A DNA stretch of 41,658 bases from Armatimonadota bacterium (lineage in GTDB: Bacteria > Armatimonadota > UBA5829 > DSUL01), in contig JADLDK010000015.1 in the NCBI GenBank assembly GCA_020846715.1, forward strand, positions 1 through 41,658. Direction: 5' to 3'. Under the pieces are notes generated by a model. It was not told where the DNA came from, did not search any database, and saw nothing but the letters and a program-made list of their open reading frames with translations. Of this stretch, positions 25,184 to 33,753 are shown piece by piece. Both the position numbers and the translations under genes were made by a program. Every line of letters begins with the position of its first letter. Position 1 is the first letter of the stretch.

Positions 25184-25212
25184 TTGCCTGCAAATGTGGC
25201 ATGTGCTAAAAT
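25184..25212 (+). promoter_or_regulatory. Promoter of rpsT
   Basis: TTGCCT at 25184-25189 and TAAAAT at 25207-25212 are separated by exactly 17 bases, and TGC precedes the -10 box. The predicted start near 25219 leaves a leader of about 56 bases before the TTG start of rpsT. Confidence 0.65.
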
Positions 25213-25274
25213 GCAGGGTTGCTGAACGCACCTTACAGCAGGCGCTAGCGCACACTTTAGGAGCCAACACACAA

Positions 25275-25538
25275 TTGCCGAATATTAAGTCCGTCGTAAA
25301 AGACGTAAAGAAATCCAGGGAGCGCCGACTCCGCAATCTGACATGGCGCTCGAAGATCAAGACCTTCTCCAAGAAGACACGTCAGGCTATTGGCACGGAG
25401 CAGGAAGGCCAGATGCTGAAGATGACGGCAAGTGTCGTTGACAGCGCTGCGCAGAAGGGCATCATCCACAAGAATGCCGCAGCCCGGCGCAAGTCACGCC
25501 TGATGAAAAGAGCGGCGCAGGCCGCCAAGACGGCTTAG
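25275..25538 (+). CDS. rpsT: 30S ribosomal protein S20
   Basis: S20 binds 16S rRNA early in 30S assembly. The 87-residue basic protein begins (M)PNIKSVVKDVKKSRERRLRN and ends with NAAARRKSRLMKRAAQAAK, both typical. The start codon is TTG at 25275, set by the family's universal PNIKS beginning and by AGGAG at 25259-25263. Escherichia coli rpsT also uses UUG, which there takes part in translational autocontrol. An in-frame ATG at 25194 would lie upstream of the predicted transcription start and is not believed. Confidence 0.95.
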   Translation: MPNIKSVVKDVKKSRERRLRNLTWRSKIKTFSKKTRQAIGTEQEGQMLKMTASVVDSAAQKGIIHKNAAARRKSRLMKRAAQAAKTA

Positions 25539-25674
25539 AAGTCCCGCTTTCCTGCGACTGGTCTCTCAGGCGCAGGTCGCCTGACAATTCCGGAGCGCTC
25601 AGCGCTTCCATCGACAAGCCCCGCGCAGATGCGTGAGGGCTTTGTTACGTACAGCCGTAGCAGCGCGACAATCT
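25539..25674. other. Convergent gap between rpsT and holA
   Basis: No coding sequence is seen in these 136 bases. CCTGCG at 25551-25556 can pair with CGCAGG at 25571-25576, but no T tract follows, so a terminator cannot be claimed with confidence. Confidence 0.3.
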
Positions 25675-26787
25675 TCAGCGGCGGGCTGCGGATCTGGCGG
25701 ATGTCTGCGCACGCGTGGCGACGCGGGCCAGACGCCAGACGCACATCTCCAGGTCGGCGAAGGGCTCTCCCACCGAAGGCGCGCGCCCTTTCAGCGCCAG
25801 GTCTGTTTGTGCCAGAAGATCAAAAACCTCTCCCACTGCCTTCAGGTCAAAGCGCTCCGCCTGCGCCCGGTATTTCCCCATTAGAAAGGGCGTGCGCTTG
25901 ATGGAATCCAGCAGATTGGGAGACGATGGCAGGAGATCGGCGCAGCCGGAGGGCAGTGCGGAAACGTCCCGAAACGCGAATCCTTTGTCCCGCAGCACTC
26001 TGGCCTGCCACAGCAGCCGGAAGTGCCTCGCCAGGACCGCCAGTGTTCTGTGCGCGGTTGCGCGCTCATCGTCACCCGCCGCGAACATGTCGCGCAGCAT
26101 ATCCCCTGCAACCCGCGCTCGCCCGTCGCAAACCGCATCAATCATCGCGAAGATTCGGTCCTCGTGCGGAGGCGGAATCAGCGCTTCAACGTCTTTGGCG
26201 CTCACGGTAGTTTTTGGATAGGCGTGGCTGGCGAGCTTGTGCAGTTCGTTGGCAAGCTGCCAGAAGTTCGGACCCAGACGCCGGATAAGCTCCTGAGCCG
26301 CAGCCGGCTCGATCTTGACACCTTGCCGGGTAGCCTCCTGCGCAAGAAACGCGCGGGCGTCCTCGGGCTTTGCCTGCGCGCACGTGACGACAGCGCCACC
26401 GGCCTTCTCCACCGCCTTCAACAGCGCGAGCATGTCTTTGCCGGTGTCCACACACGATTCCAGCACAAGGCACCCGCGTGGAGCGGGTAGCGTGACGAAC
26501 TGAGCGAGCTGCTGGATCTCGCTCGCCGGAGCGTTCTGTAGGTTGCGAACAAGGACCACCCGCCGACCCGAAGCCAGAGGGATTGTCTGCCAGGCGGCCA
26601 GAGCCTGCGCTGCTTTCAAAGACTCACCTTCCAGCGCGTCTGTGTCAAACTCGGCGAACGACGGCTCCAGAAAGCGTTTGGAAATCAGCGCCAGCGCCTG
26701 TTTGCGCGCCATGTCCTCCGGTCCTACGACAGCGAAGACAGCGGTATCTGGAACCTGCTTTTGCAGAGCGGCGGGAGTTATTTTCAC
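25675..26787 (-). CDS. holA: DNA polymerase III subunit delta
   Basis: Delta opens the sliding clamp within the clamp-loader complex. The 370-residue protein has the family's three-part layout: an AAA-like N-terminal domain starting VFAVVGPEDMARKQAL, a lid region with RRVVLVRNLQNAP, LVLESCVDTG, and a C-terminal collar with HEDRIFAMIDAVCDGRARVAGDMLRDMF and LARHFRLLWQARVL. As usual for delta there is no Walker A. The start GTG at 26787 overlaps the transglutaminase stop as GTGA. Its place at the end of an unrelated envelope operon, and next to rpsT on the other strand, is a common arrangement (holA-rpsT). Confidence 0.93.
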   Translation of the reverse strand: MKITPAALQKQVPDTAVFAVVGPEDMARKQALALISKRFLEPSFAEFDTDALEGESLKAAQALAAWQTIPLASGRRVVLVRNLQNAPASEIQQLAQFVTLPAPRGCLVLESCVDTGKDMLALLKAVEKAGGAVVTCAQAKPEDARAFLAQEATRQGVKIEPAAAQELIRRLGPNFWQLANELHKLASHAYPKTTVSAKDVEALIPPPHEDRIFAMIDAVCDGRARVAGDMLRDMFAAGDDERATAHRTLAVLARHFRLLWQARVLRDKGFAFRDVSALPSGCADLLPSSPNLLDSIKRTPFLMGKYRAQAERFDLKAVGEVFDLLAQTDLALKGRAPSVGEPFADLEMCVWRLARVATRAQTSARSAARR

Positions 26788-28928
26788 CGGGGTATCTCAC
26801 CTGATAGGTTTGTGGATGCGCGGCGTGCCTGGCGCAGGCGCGCTTGCGCTATCCGGAAAGCGGCATGCAGATCGTCCATTCGATTTTCCCTGATATAGCC
26901 GCGGCCGTAGAGCACTTCTGTCAGGATGATGGCCGCATGGTGAATGGCCTCATACGCCTCAGGTTGTCCAGCCAGCAGCGGCTGCGCCCGTTGAGTCAGC
27001 TCAAGTGGACTCTCGGACGGCTGGCTCCTGAGTCCCAGGCGGCGAAGCTCCCGCGCCAGACGCCGCCAGGTCTTTTGCGCCTCGCGTATCTCGCTGCGAA
27101 CGTGGCGATGCGCCTCAGTTCTGGTTTCGGAGCCGCCTTCGGCGATGACCATAATCCGCAGCCCGATAATACCAATTGCCAGAGCCGCCAGCAGGAACAT
27201 CACCCTCGGATTTCTGTCTGTCAGAGTGTGGACCAGCTCGTTCCACACCGTTTCCCAGTAGCCGGGAGCGGGTGCGCTGTCAGAGGGCGTGGCTTCAAAG
27301 GGAATCCACCCATACCCGGGAAAATAAACCTCCGCCCAGGAATGCTTGTCTTTGTCGCGCACAACCCATGCGCGCTGCTCGATGTCATAGTCTCCCTGAA
27401 TGTACCCGGTGGCAATGCGGGCCGGGATGCCGGCTGCGCGCGCCATTGTCGCCAGGGCTGTCGCGAACAAATCACAATAGCCCCGCTTGCTCTGGAACAG
27501 GAAATAGTCCACCGCGTCAGGCTCTCGCGCGGGGATCGGCGGAGTCTGCAGGTCGTAGGCGCAGGTGCGCGAAAGCATCTTCTGCAGCGCAAGCATTTTG
27601 TCGTAGTTGTTGTGATAGGGGCGCGTGAGCTTCCGGGCCAGCTCCTGCACACGCGCGGAGACAAAGGGCGGCTCAAGGTAGTAACCGTTGCGCAGCCATC
27701 TCGGATATTCCTCGGACGCTTCGCGCAGACGTTGTGGGTCAGGGTCGGAAACGTTGGAGAAAACTGTGTAGTCGCGCACGAGTGAGCTTGCCGGACTGCC
27801 AGATAATCGCCACGAGTTGAAGTTGTCCCGCCGCAATCCACCGGATCTTTGCTTCACGTCAATCCGGTAGGCTTCAGCCAGGGCCGGCAGATATTGGCCT
27901 GGCTCAGTCGTCAGATTGAAGTCCTGCCGGATCTCCCGTACCGCGGAGGGATCGATCGAGCCTTCCATCTGCAAGCGCACTGTCGGCGGTCTTCCTCCGA
28001 TCCACAGGGCGCGCGTCTCGCCCCCGTCCATCGGTTGGGCGCTGGAGCGCCATTCCCGGCCTGTGTAGTTGTCCCACACCCGGCTGCGCCAATACCCGGA
28101 TGCAGGCAGCCTGAACGCTGTGGCCGGTGAGTCATCGCCGCCGGCCGACGACATCTTCACTGTCATCACGACACGGCTGGACAGCCGGACAGGCCCTTCA
28201 CTGATCTCCAGCGTGTTGCTTTCGTTGTCCATCCCTATCTCGGGGCCGTGCCTGGTTGTATAGACGTCAGGCGCCATCATCACAAACGCGCGAGTCGCCG
28301 TCTGCTGCAAAAGCGGACTGACCGCCAGCCCCGCCACAACAGAGCCCACTCCGAGCGCCAGCGCCGTGGATACCGCCCGCGCCGAAGAAGCGACCTGCGA
28401 GCGTTCCGAAGGCGTTTTGCCGCTTTCAATGAACATTGTGATAGAGGAGCACAGCCAGATGCTGAAGTACGCAAGCGTATCGCCACCAGGGCTGGTCGTC
28501 GCGACAACGCCGATTAACGCCAGAGACGGCACGGTGGAAAACAGCAGCGAATCATCTGAAACAAGCGAGAACGAACGCACGACTTCAGCCCACACCAGCA
28601 TCACCGCCAGTGAAAGCTCCTTGTGCGTCATAGCCAGCCCCGGGCTGAAAAGCGGAGACGTCTCCCCGGTCGCAAAGAGCCGGGCATAGGTCGCCAGACA
28701 GATGCCTATCACAACAGTCTCGACGATGCGCAGATTCTTCCCCTGCGCGCGCAGGCGGATACTGACAAAGTAGCCTGTCGCCACCAGAACAGCAGCCACA
28801 AGAAAGAACCACGCAGACTGTACGGCAGCGGCTATCGCCGCGACGCCTGTCAAAGATGTCACCAGCCCCGCGCCGTAGAACGTCCGGTGTGTGTGCGAGG
28901 CTTCGGTTTTACTGTCGTGTGTGGTCAT
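26784..28928 (-). CDS. Membrane transglutaminase-like protein (TgpA/DUF3488-DUF4129 type)
   Basis: The 714-residue protein has about six membrane helices in the first 230 residues. A periplasmic transglutaminase core follows with the Cys-His-acid set: SKRGYCDLFATA (near 480), DKHSWAEVYFPGYGW (near 528) and PFEATP. A further helix lies near 595 (VMFLLAALAIGIIGLRIMV), and the cytoplasmic end resembles DUF4129. Partners are MoxR and DUF58, a widespread trio thought to act in envelope protein processing or assembly; the exact reaction is unknown. I start at ATG 28928, which overlaps the DUF58 stop by 20 bases; an in-frame ATG at 29012 would lie deeper inside the neighbour. Confidence 0.88.
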   Translation of the reverse strand: MTTHDSKTEASHTHRTFYGAGLVTSLTGVAAIAAAVQSAWFFLVAAVLVATGYFVSIRLRAQGKNLRIVETVVIGICLATYARLFATGETSPLFSPGLAMTHKELSLAVMLVWAEVVRSFSLVSDDSLLFSTVPSLALIGVVATTSPGGDTLAYFSIWLCSSITMFIESGKTPSERSQVASSARAVSTALALGVGSVVAGLAVSPLLQQTATRAFVMMAPDVYTTRHGPEIGMDNESNTLEISEGPVRLSSRVVMTVKMSSAGGDDSPATAFRLPASGYWRSRVWDNYTGREWRSSAQPMDGGETRALWIGGRPPTVRLQMEGSIDPSAVREIRQDFNLTTEPGQYLPALAEAYRIDVKQRSGGLRRDNFNSWRLSGSPASSLVRDYTVFSNVSDPDPQRLREASEEYPRWLRNGYYLEPPFVSARVQELARKLTRPYHNNYDKMLALQKMLSRTCAYDLQTPPIPAREPDAVDYFLFQSKRGYCDLFATALATMARAAGIPARIATGYIQGDYDIEQRAWVVRDKDKHSWAEVYFPGYGWIPFEATPSDSAPAPGYWETVWNELVHTLTDRNPRVMFLLAALAIGIIGLRIMVIAEGGSETRTEAHRHVRSEIREAQKTWRRLARELRRLGLRSQPSESPLELTQRAQPLLAGQPEAYEAIHHAAIILTEVLYGRGYIRENRMDDLHAAFRIAQARLRQARRASTNLSGEIPR

Positions 28929-30084
28929 TCTTACCAACAATATAGACGCCTGAGAGACCCTGGCGGGTTTCAGGCAACGGACTGACGACTGGCTCGGCGC
29001 TATCCTGATCACCGGAGATCAACAGCGCCGAAGCAGAACCGCGCATACTCTGCAGCACTCCGAGCGCCGCCTTCGCGTCTTCGTCCCAGTGGCAACACAC
29101 AAGCACGGTGGTACCCGAGAAAGCCTCCTGCGAAAAGGCTTGCCGGACGGTCATCTCCAGCGTTTCTTTGGATTCCGGCTGCGCCAGCGCTAAGGCTGAG
29201 AGGGCTTCCTGCCTGGCCGCTTCCGGAGACAGGCCAGAGCTTCCGAGCCACTGATTGCCTGCCAGAACACTGCTTTGATGGTTCTTGCTCCACGCCTGGT
29301 GCAGCAGGAACGAAGCTACGCTGCATGCGACCTCAAAGCGCTCGCGGCCGTCAGAGCCTTTACGCGGCGCCCGTTCGTCCAGCAGAATCCTCAGATCTCT
29401 GGAAACTTCATTTTCAAACTCCATCACCGCCAGATGTCCCATGCGCGCTGTATAAGGCCAGTGGACCCGGCGCAGGGTGTCACCCGGGGCCCACTCCCGC
29501 ACCGAGTAGGGACTGGAACCGTCCATAGCGCGCTGCCCAGACTCATTCATCCCAGCCGTGTTCTGGCGGGCAGGCTGTATGGATTTTGGTGCGTGAGGGT
29601 CCAGTGGTTGCGGCCAGGCCAGCACTTCTGTCTCCTGTAGCGTCCGGTTTCGCACCATATAAAGCCCGACTGGGTCCTGGATGTTCACGGTAATGTGCCC
29701 GATAGAGTGTTCCCCGCGCGCATTGGCCTGCATCTGGCATCGCCACGACACGGGCGAAGGAGGAGACGTCTCTGACTTCTCAACCTCGATAAGGTCCAGC
29801 TCTTCCGGCAGGTCCAGCGACACGTGCAACCGCAAGTACTCTGGCGCGCGCGCCCGGTCCAGCGTTACGATAAGCTCAAAAGGCTGACCGACCGGGACCA
29901 GACCGGGGCAGGCACAGCTCAGGGAAAGATGTCGCGTATAGCCCTTGGTCAGAACGTATGAGAACAGAGCAAGCGCCGCCAGGCCGCTTGCCATCACAAA
30001 CAGTTCGGCGATATTCAGCAGCGTTCCCACAACGATCAGGAACACTATCCCCAGTAGTAACCCTTTTCCTCTACCGCTTAGCAT
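28909..30084 (-). CDS. DUF58 domain protein
   Basis: The 391-residue protein begins with two hydrophobic helices (residues 8-45). A beta domain follows, and then the DUF58 hallmark YSVREWAPGDTLRRVHWPYTAR near 210, followed by a von Willebrand-like fold (LRILLDE). DUF58 proteins pair with MoxR ATPases and membrane transglutaminases, as here. ATG at 30084 overlaps the moxR end by 14 bases. The role is inferred from the conserved cluster. Confidence 0.9.
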   Translation of the reverse strand: MLSGRGKGLLLGIVFLIVVGTLLNIAELFVMASGLAALALFSYVLTKGYTRHLSLSCACPGLVPVGQPFELIVTLDRARAPEYLRLHVSLDLPEELDLIEVEKSETSPPSPVSWRCQMQANARGEHSIGHITVNIQDPVGLYMVRNRTLQETEVLAWPQPLDPHAPKSIQPARQNTAGMNESGQRAMDGSSPYSVREWAPGDTLRRVHWPYTARMGHLAVMEFENEVSRDLRILLDERAPRKGSDGRERFEVACSVASFLLHQAWSKNHQSSVLAGNQWLGSSGLSPEAARQEALSALALAQPESKETLEMTVRQAFSQEAFSGTTVLVCCHWDEDAKAALGVLQSMRGSASALLISGDQDSAEPVVSPLPETRQGLSGVYIVGKNDHTRQ

Positions 30085-31063
30085 AAGTCAACGGGCAGGC
30101 AATAGAATCCAGCGTGTCCCGGATGATCTGCGCAGGGTCCAACCCTCGCACGCGCATCTCCGGCTTGAGCACAAGGCGGTGGGACAGTACAGGCACTGCG
30201 ACGGATTTGACGTCATCTGGCGTAGTGTAGGCTCGGCCCTGCATGGCCGCCAGAGCCCTGGCCGCAAAGATCAGGCTCAGAGTTCCGCGAGGGCTGACTC
30301 CGAGAAAGACTTCGTGCCGGACACGGGTTGCGGTGGCGATTTCCACTACCCAGTCCCGAATCGCCTCATCCACAAAAATCATCTGCGTGGCATGTTGCAG
30401 AGCGGAGAGTTCTCCGGCGTTGATGACAGGATGCACTATCTGGATCGGATTTTCCCCGAGACGCGACTCCAGAATGCGGCTTTCGTCGCGCACGCTCGGA
30501 TATCCCATCGACAGTGAAAGCATGAAACGGTCAAGCTGCGCTTCCGGAAGAGGGTATGTCCCCTGGAGCTCAATGTGGTTTTGGGTGGCGATGACGAAAA
30601 ACGGCCGGGGGATAAGATGGGTCACTCCGTCTGACGTTACCTGCGCTTCTTCCATGCACTCCAGAAGGCTGGACTGTGTCTTGGGGCTGGCCCTGTTGAT
30701 CTCATCAGCGAGTACGACGTTGGCAAACACCGGCCCCGGGCGGAACTCAAACTCCAGCGTCTTCTGATTGTAAATAGAGATTCCTGTAACGTCCGAGGGC
30801 AGCAGATCTGGTGTGAACTGAATGCGCTTGAAAGTGCATCCCAGCGCTTTGGCAAGCGTCTTGGCCAGACTCGTCTTGCCGACGCCCGGAATGTCTTCAA
30901 TAAGGATATGCCCTCCGGCAAAGACCGCTGCCAGCGCAAGCCGGATCGCATCCCTCTTGCCGAGGATGACCTTCTCTATTTCGTTCAGAATTGCCTGAGA
31001 GGCAGCGTATATCTCGCCTGCGGCATCTTCGGGACTGGTGAATCTCTCTGAGTGATGATCCAA
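30071..31063 (-). CDS. MoxR-family AAA+ ATPase
   Basis: MoxR ATPases act as chaperones for maturation of partner complexes. The 330-residue protein has Walker A IPGVGKTS near 60, the MoxR segments FTPDLLPSDVTG and RPGPVFANVVLADEINRA (Walker B), a sensor region RPFFVIATQNHIE, and the C-terminal lid with HRLVLKPE. The start is TTG at 31063 with AGGAG 12 bases upstream; no ATG gives a complete N-terminus. It is the first gene of the operon moxR - DUF58 - transglutaminase - holA, in which every junction overlaps. Confidence 0.92.
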   Translation of the reverse strand: MDHHSERFTSPEDAAGEIYAASQAILNEIEKVILGKRDAIRLALAAVFAGGHILIEDIPGVGKTSLAKTLAKALGCTFKRIQFTPDLLPSDVTGISIYNQKTLEFEFRPGPVFANVVLADEINRASPKTQSSLLECMEEAQVTSDGVTHLIPRPFFVIATQNHIELQGTYPLPEAQLDRFMLSLSMGYPSVRDESRILESRLGENPIQIVHPVINAGELSALQHATQMIFVDEAIRDWVVEIATATRVRHEVFLGVSPRGTLSLIFAARALAAMQGRAYTTPDDVKSVAVPVLSHRLVLKPEMRVRGLDPAQIIRDTLDSIACPLTYAKR

Positions 31064-31091
31064 TGTCGGGCTGTGCTCCTACGGGTTTTCG

Positions 31092-31119
31092 TTGCGGGAA
31101 GTCCGGCGTCTTCCCGCAA
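31092..31119. promoter_or_regulatory. 28-base dyad between divergent moxR and dapA-like genes
   Basis: TTGCGGGAAG at 31092-31101 is mirrored exactly by CTTCCCGCAA at 31110-31119 with an eight-base centre. It lies between two divergently transcribed operons and has no T tract, so an operator for a dimeric regulator or a leader hairpin of moxR is more likely than a terminator. Confidence 0.5.
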
Positions 31120-31245
31120 TGACGACTTCTATGATAGACGCTTCAGATGGCGTCAGGTCTAACAAACATTGTAAAGTATTGTGAACTCTGGTTGTATGAC
31201 GCGATTTTTCCGCCACCAGGGTCAATGTGGAGGGCGAAAGCACCG

Positions 31246-32109
31246 GTGAAATCAGCGTTATCAGGCGTCTTTACCGCCATGGTCACTCCTTTTGACAGCG
31301 CTCAGAGCGTTGATCTTCGATGGATGCGACAGCATCTGGAGTTTCTGCGGCTTGGCGGTGTTGACGGCATCGTCTCCTGCGGGACCAATGGCGAAGGTCA
31401 CAGCCTCTCTCTGTCTGAGCGCTGCGCCATTGTGGATTTTCTGTGCGCCCATCGCAAGAAGCTCAAGCTGATTGTGAGCGCTGGATTTCCCAGTCTGACG
31501 GAAACGCTCGAGTTTGCCCAGTTTTGTGACAGCCGCCGCGTTGACGCCCTTCTGATAACACCTCCGTACTTTGACCCTCAGCCCTCGGAAGACGGTCTGG
31601 CAGCCTGGTTTGAGTATCTGGCGCAGCGCGTGCGTACGCCGATTTTTCTTTACAACATTCCGCAGATGACGGGAATAGTGATAACGCCTTCTCTGTGGCG
31701 CCGCCTGAGCCGCTTCAAGCAGATTATCGGCGTCAAGGATTCGACAGGCGATATCGCTTCAACGCGCGCGTTCATCGAAAGCGCGCCCAACAAGCTCATT
31801 TTCGTCGGACACGACAAATGCTCCGCCGCCGCGCTGCACAGCGGGGCATCTGGCGTCATCACCGGTCTTTCCAACGTTTTTCCCGCGCAGGTGGTTCAGA
31901 TCTGGAGGGACTTTCGCAGCGGGAAGTCCGCGGATCAGTCGCAGGAGCTTGTCTCAGCGTTGATGGACGCTTTCGACGGACTGCCGCCGCGCGCCGCCAC
32001 CAAATACGCGCTCCATCTGTGCGGCATGCCGCGCACACACGTCCGCCCGCCGGCAATAGAGCTGACACCGCAGCAGGAAGAGACGCTGCGCAAGCGCCTG
32101 ACGGTGTAG
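31246..32109 (+). CDS. dapA: DapA/NAL-family class I aldolase, probably 4-hydroxy-tetrahydrodipicolinate synthase
   Basis: The family makes a Schiff base with pyruvate on a lysine. The 287-residue barrel shows GVFTAMVTPF at the start, CGTNGEGHSLS (where DapA usually has GTTGE), the active-site tyrosine in PIFLYNIP and the lysine in IIGVKDSTGD. Because lysA follows, the lysine/diaminopimelate pathway is the likely role, but the GTNGEG motif and the end PPAIELTPQQ also occur in other members such as keto-sugar aldolases, so the substrate is not certain. I prefer GTG at 31246 with GGAGGG 12 bases upstream; ATG at 31225 is also in frame. Confidence 0.75.
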   Translation: MKSALSGVFTAMVTPFDSAQSVDLRWMRQHLEFLRLGGVDGIVSCGTNGEGHSLSLSERCAIVDFLCAHRKKLKLIVSAGFPSLTETLEFAQFCDSRRVDALLITPPYFDPQPSEDGLAAWFEYLAQRVRTPIFLYNIPQMTGIVITPSLWRRLSRFKQIIGVKDSTGDIASTRAFIESAPNKLIFVGHDKCSAAALHSGASGVITGLSNVFPAQVVQIWRDFRSGKSADQSQELVSALMDAFDGLPPRAATKYALHLCGMPRTHVRPPAIELTPQQEETLRKRLTV

Positions 32110-32195
32110 CCTCTCCGTGCCGCAGCCCCCGCACTCCGCCAAGCGTGTGTGTTTCCGAGCGCTTCTCCGTCTGGCCGCTTACCGGCGCCTGGAAA

Positions 32196-32225
32196 TTGAC
32201 ATGCCCGGATGGGGGCGGCTAAAAT
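32196..32225 (+). promoter_or_regulatory. Strong sigma70-type promoter for lysA
   Basis: TTGACA (perfect) at 32196-32201 and TAAAAT at 32220-32225 are separated by 18 bases. The predicted transcription start is near 32232, about 115 bases before lysA. Confidence 0.75.
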
Positions 32226-32252
32226 CTGACCACTGTTACTGGAGTCTGTGAC

Positions 32253-32279
32253 GCCAGGGCGGCCTGCTTCTGCCCTGGC
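32253..32279 (+). terminator. Terminator-like hairpin in the lysA leader
   Basis: GCCAGGGC at 32253-32260 pairs perfectly with GCCCTGGC at 32272-32279 and is followed by TTTCTGCTGTTT. It lies only about 20 bases after the predicted start of transcription, so it may attenuate lysA. Its loop (GGCCTGC, 32261-32267) is complementary to GCAGGCC at 32303-32309, giving an alternative or pseudoknot pairing. It is too short for a lysine riboswitch of the usual type. Confidence 0.5.
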
Positions 32280-32347
32280 TTTCTGCTGTTTGTGTGTGTC
32301 TGGCAGGCCGGACATTCACCCTCAGTCGATAGAATGAACGCACCACT

Positions 32348-33694
32348 TTGACGCTCTTTGGAACGCAGAAGGTCCGCGAAAACGGCCATTTCGAGATTGG
32401 CGGCTGCGACGCGGTGGAGTTGGCACGGCGATTTGGGACGCCTTTGTACGTACTCGATGAGCAGTTCATCCGCCAGAGGATGCGGGAATACCTCAGCTCC
32501 TTTCAGAGCCGCTACCCCGCTGTCAAAATCGCCTTCGCGGGCAAGGCCTTTCTCACGCTGGCAATGGCGCGCATTGTCGATCAGGAGGGTCTGTATCTGG
32601 ACGTCGCCTCAGATGGCGAGCTGTTCACAGCTCTGCAGGCGGGGTTTCCCGCTGAGCGCATTGTTATGCACGGCAACAACAAGAGTCCGGGCGAGCTTGG
32701 AATGGCGCTGGAGGCCGGAGTCGGACGCATCGTCGTTGACAATTCGCTGGAGATTGAGCGTCTCATTCAGCTTTCTGAACAAAAAGGGGTCACGCCTTCG
32801 GTTCTGGTGCGCACCGCGCCTGGCATTGATCCGAAAACGCACCGGCGCATTCGCACTGGTCAGGAGGACACCAAGTTTGGCCTGAACATCCGCGATGGCA
32901 GCGCGATGAAGGCTGTGCAGAGGTGTGTGGACTCGCAGCGCCTGCGCTTTATGGGCATCCACTGCCACGTGGGATCGCAGCTTATGGACGCAGAGTCCCA
33001 CCAACAGGCCTCAGACATCATGTGCGCCTTTATGCGCGAGCTTCAGGATGCGACGGGCGCGCGGGTGGAAGAGCTGGACATGGGCGGGGGTCTGGGCATC
33101 AGCTACGTGCAGGCGCAATCCCCGCTGAGCGTAGATGACTACTCAGAGCAAGTTGTAAACGCCGTCCGGGAGTCACTGGATAGATACAACCTGGAGCCTC
33201 CGGTGCTCGGCCAGGAGCCCGGCCGGTCCATCGTCGGACAGGCTGGCGTGACGCTTTATGAAGTCGGCGCGATAAAAGAAGTGCCGATTCCGGAAGCTCC
33301 CGGGACGCGAACTTACGTTAACATTGATGGGGGTATGTCTGACAATCCGCGCCCACAGCTCTACGACGCGGTGTACGAGGCTTTTATCGCGAACAGGGCC
33401 GATCATGCGCGCGACACGGTCGTGCGCATTGCGGGAAAGCACTGTGAGACAGACATACTTATCCAGCAAACCAGTATTCAGCGGCCGCAGCCGGGTGATA
33501 TTCTGGCCGTGCAGGCGACCGGAGCTTACAACTACGCCATGGCCAGCAACTACAACCGCCTCAGACGGCCGGCGGTTGTTCTGGTAGAGGCAGGTCAGGC
33601 GGATGAGATCGTCAGGCGGGAGAGCCTGGAAGACCTTATCTCGCACGACCTCATTCCCGAGCGCTTGCGAAGCAGGGCGCCTGCGTCCGCCTGA
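32348..33694 (+). CDS. lysA: Diaminopimelate decarboxylase
   Basis: LysA decarboxylates meso-diaminopimelate to L-lysine with PLP. The PLP lysine lies in IAFAGKAFL, typical of one LysA subgroup. MHGNNKSPGEL, the HCHVGSQL-type IHCHVGSQL, the glycine-rich MGGGLGI, and the C-terminal GKHCETDIL and GAYNYAMASNYN, with its active-site tyrosine, are all present. The protein is 448 residues, within the normal range. The start is TTG at 32348 (TLFGTQKVRENGHFEIGG, matching relatives); no strong ribosome site is seen before it. It lies about 240 bases after the dapA-like gene with its own promoter. Confidence 0.93.
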   Translation: MTLFGTQKVRENGHFEIGGCDAVELARRFGTPLYVLDEQFIRQRMREYLSSFQSRYPAVKIAFAGKAFLTLAMARIVDQEGLYLDVASDGELFTALQAGFPAERIVMHGNNKSPGELGMALEAGVGRIVVDNSLEIERLIQLSEQKGVTPSVLVRTAPGIDPKTHRRIRTGQEDTKFGLNIRDGSAMKAVQRCVDSQRLRFMGIHCHVGSQLMDAESHQQASDIMCAFMRELQDATGARVEELDMGGGLGISYVQAQSPLSVDDYSEQVVNAVRESLDRYNLEPPVLGQEPGRSIVGQAGVTLYEVGAIKEVPIPEAPGTRTYVNIDGGMSDNPRPQLYDAVYEAFIANRADHARDTVVRIAGKHCETDILIQQTSIQRPQPGDILAVQATGAYNYAMASNYNRLRRPAVVLVEAGQADEIVRRESLEDLISHDLIPERLRSRAPASA

Positions 33695-33753
33695 GGCAGC
33701 GCTAATTCCCGACGGATTCCTCCGTCAGAGCTGAAGGGACTTTCAGGGCGTCT

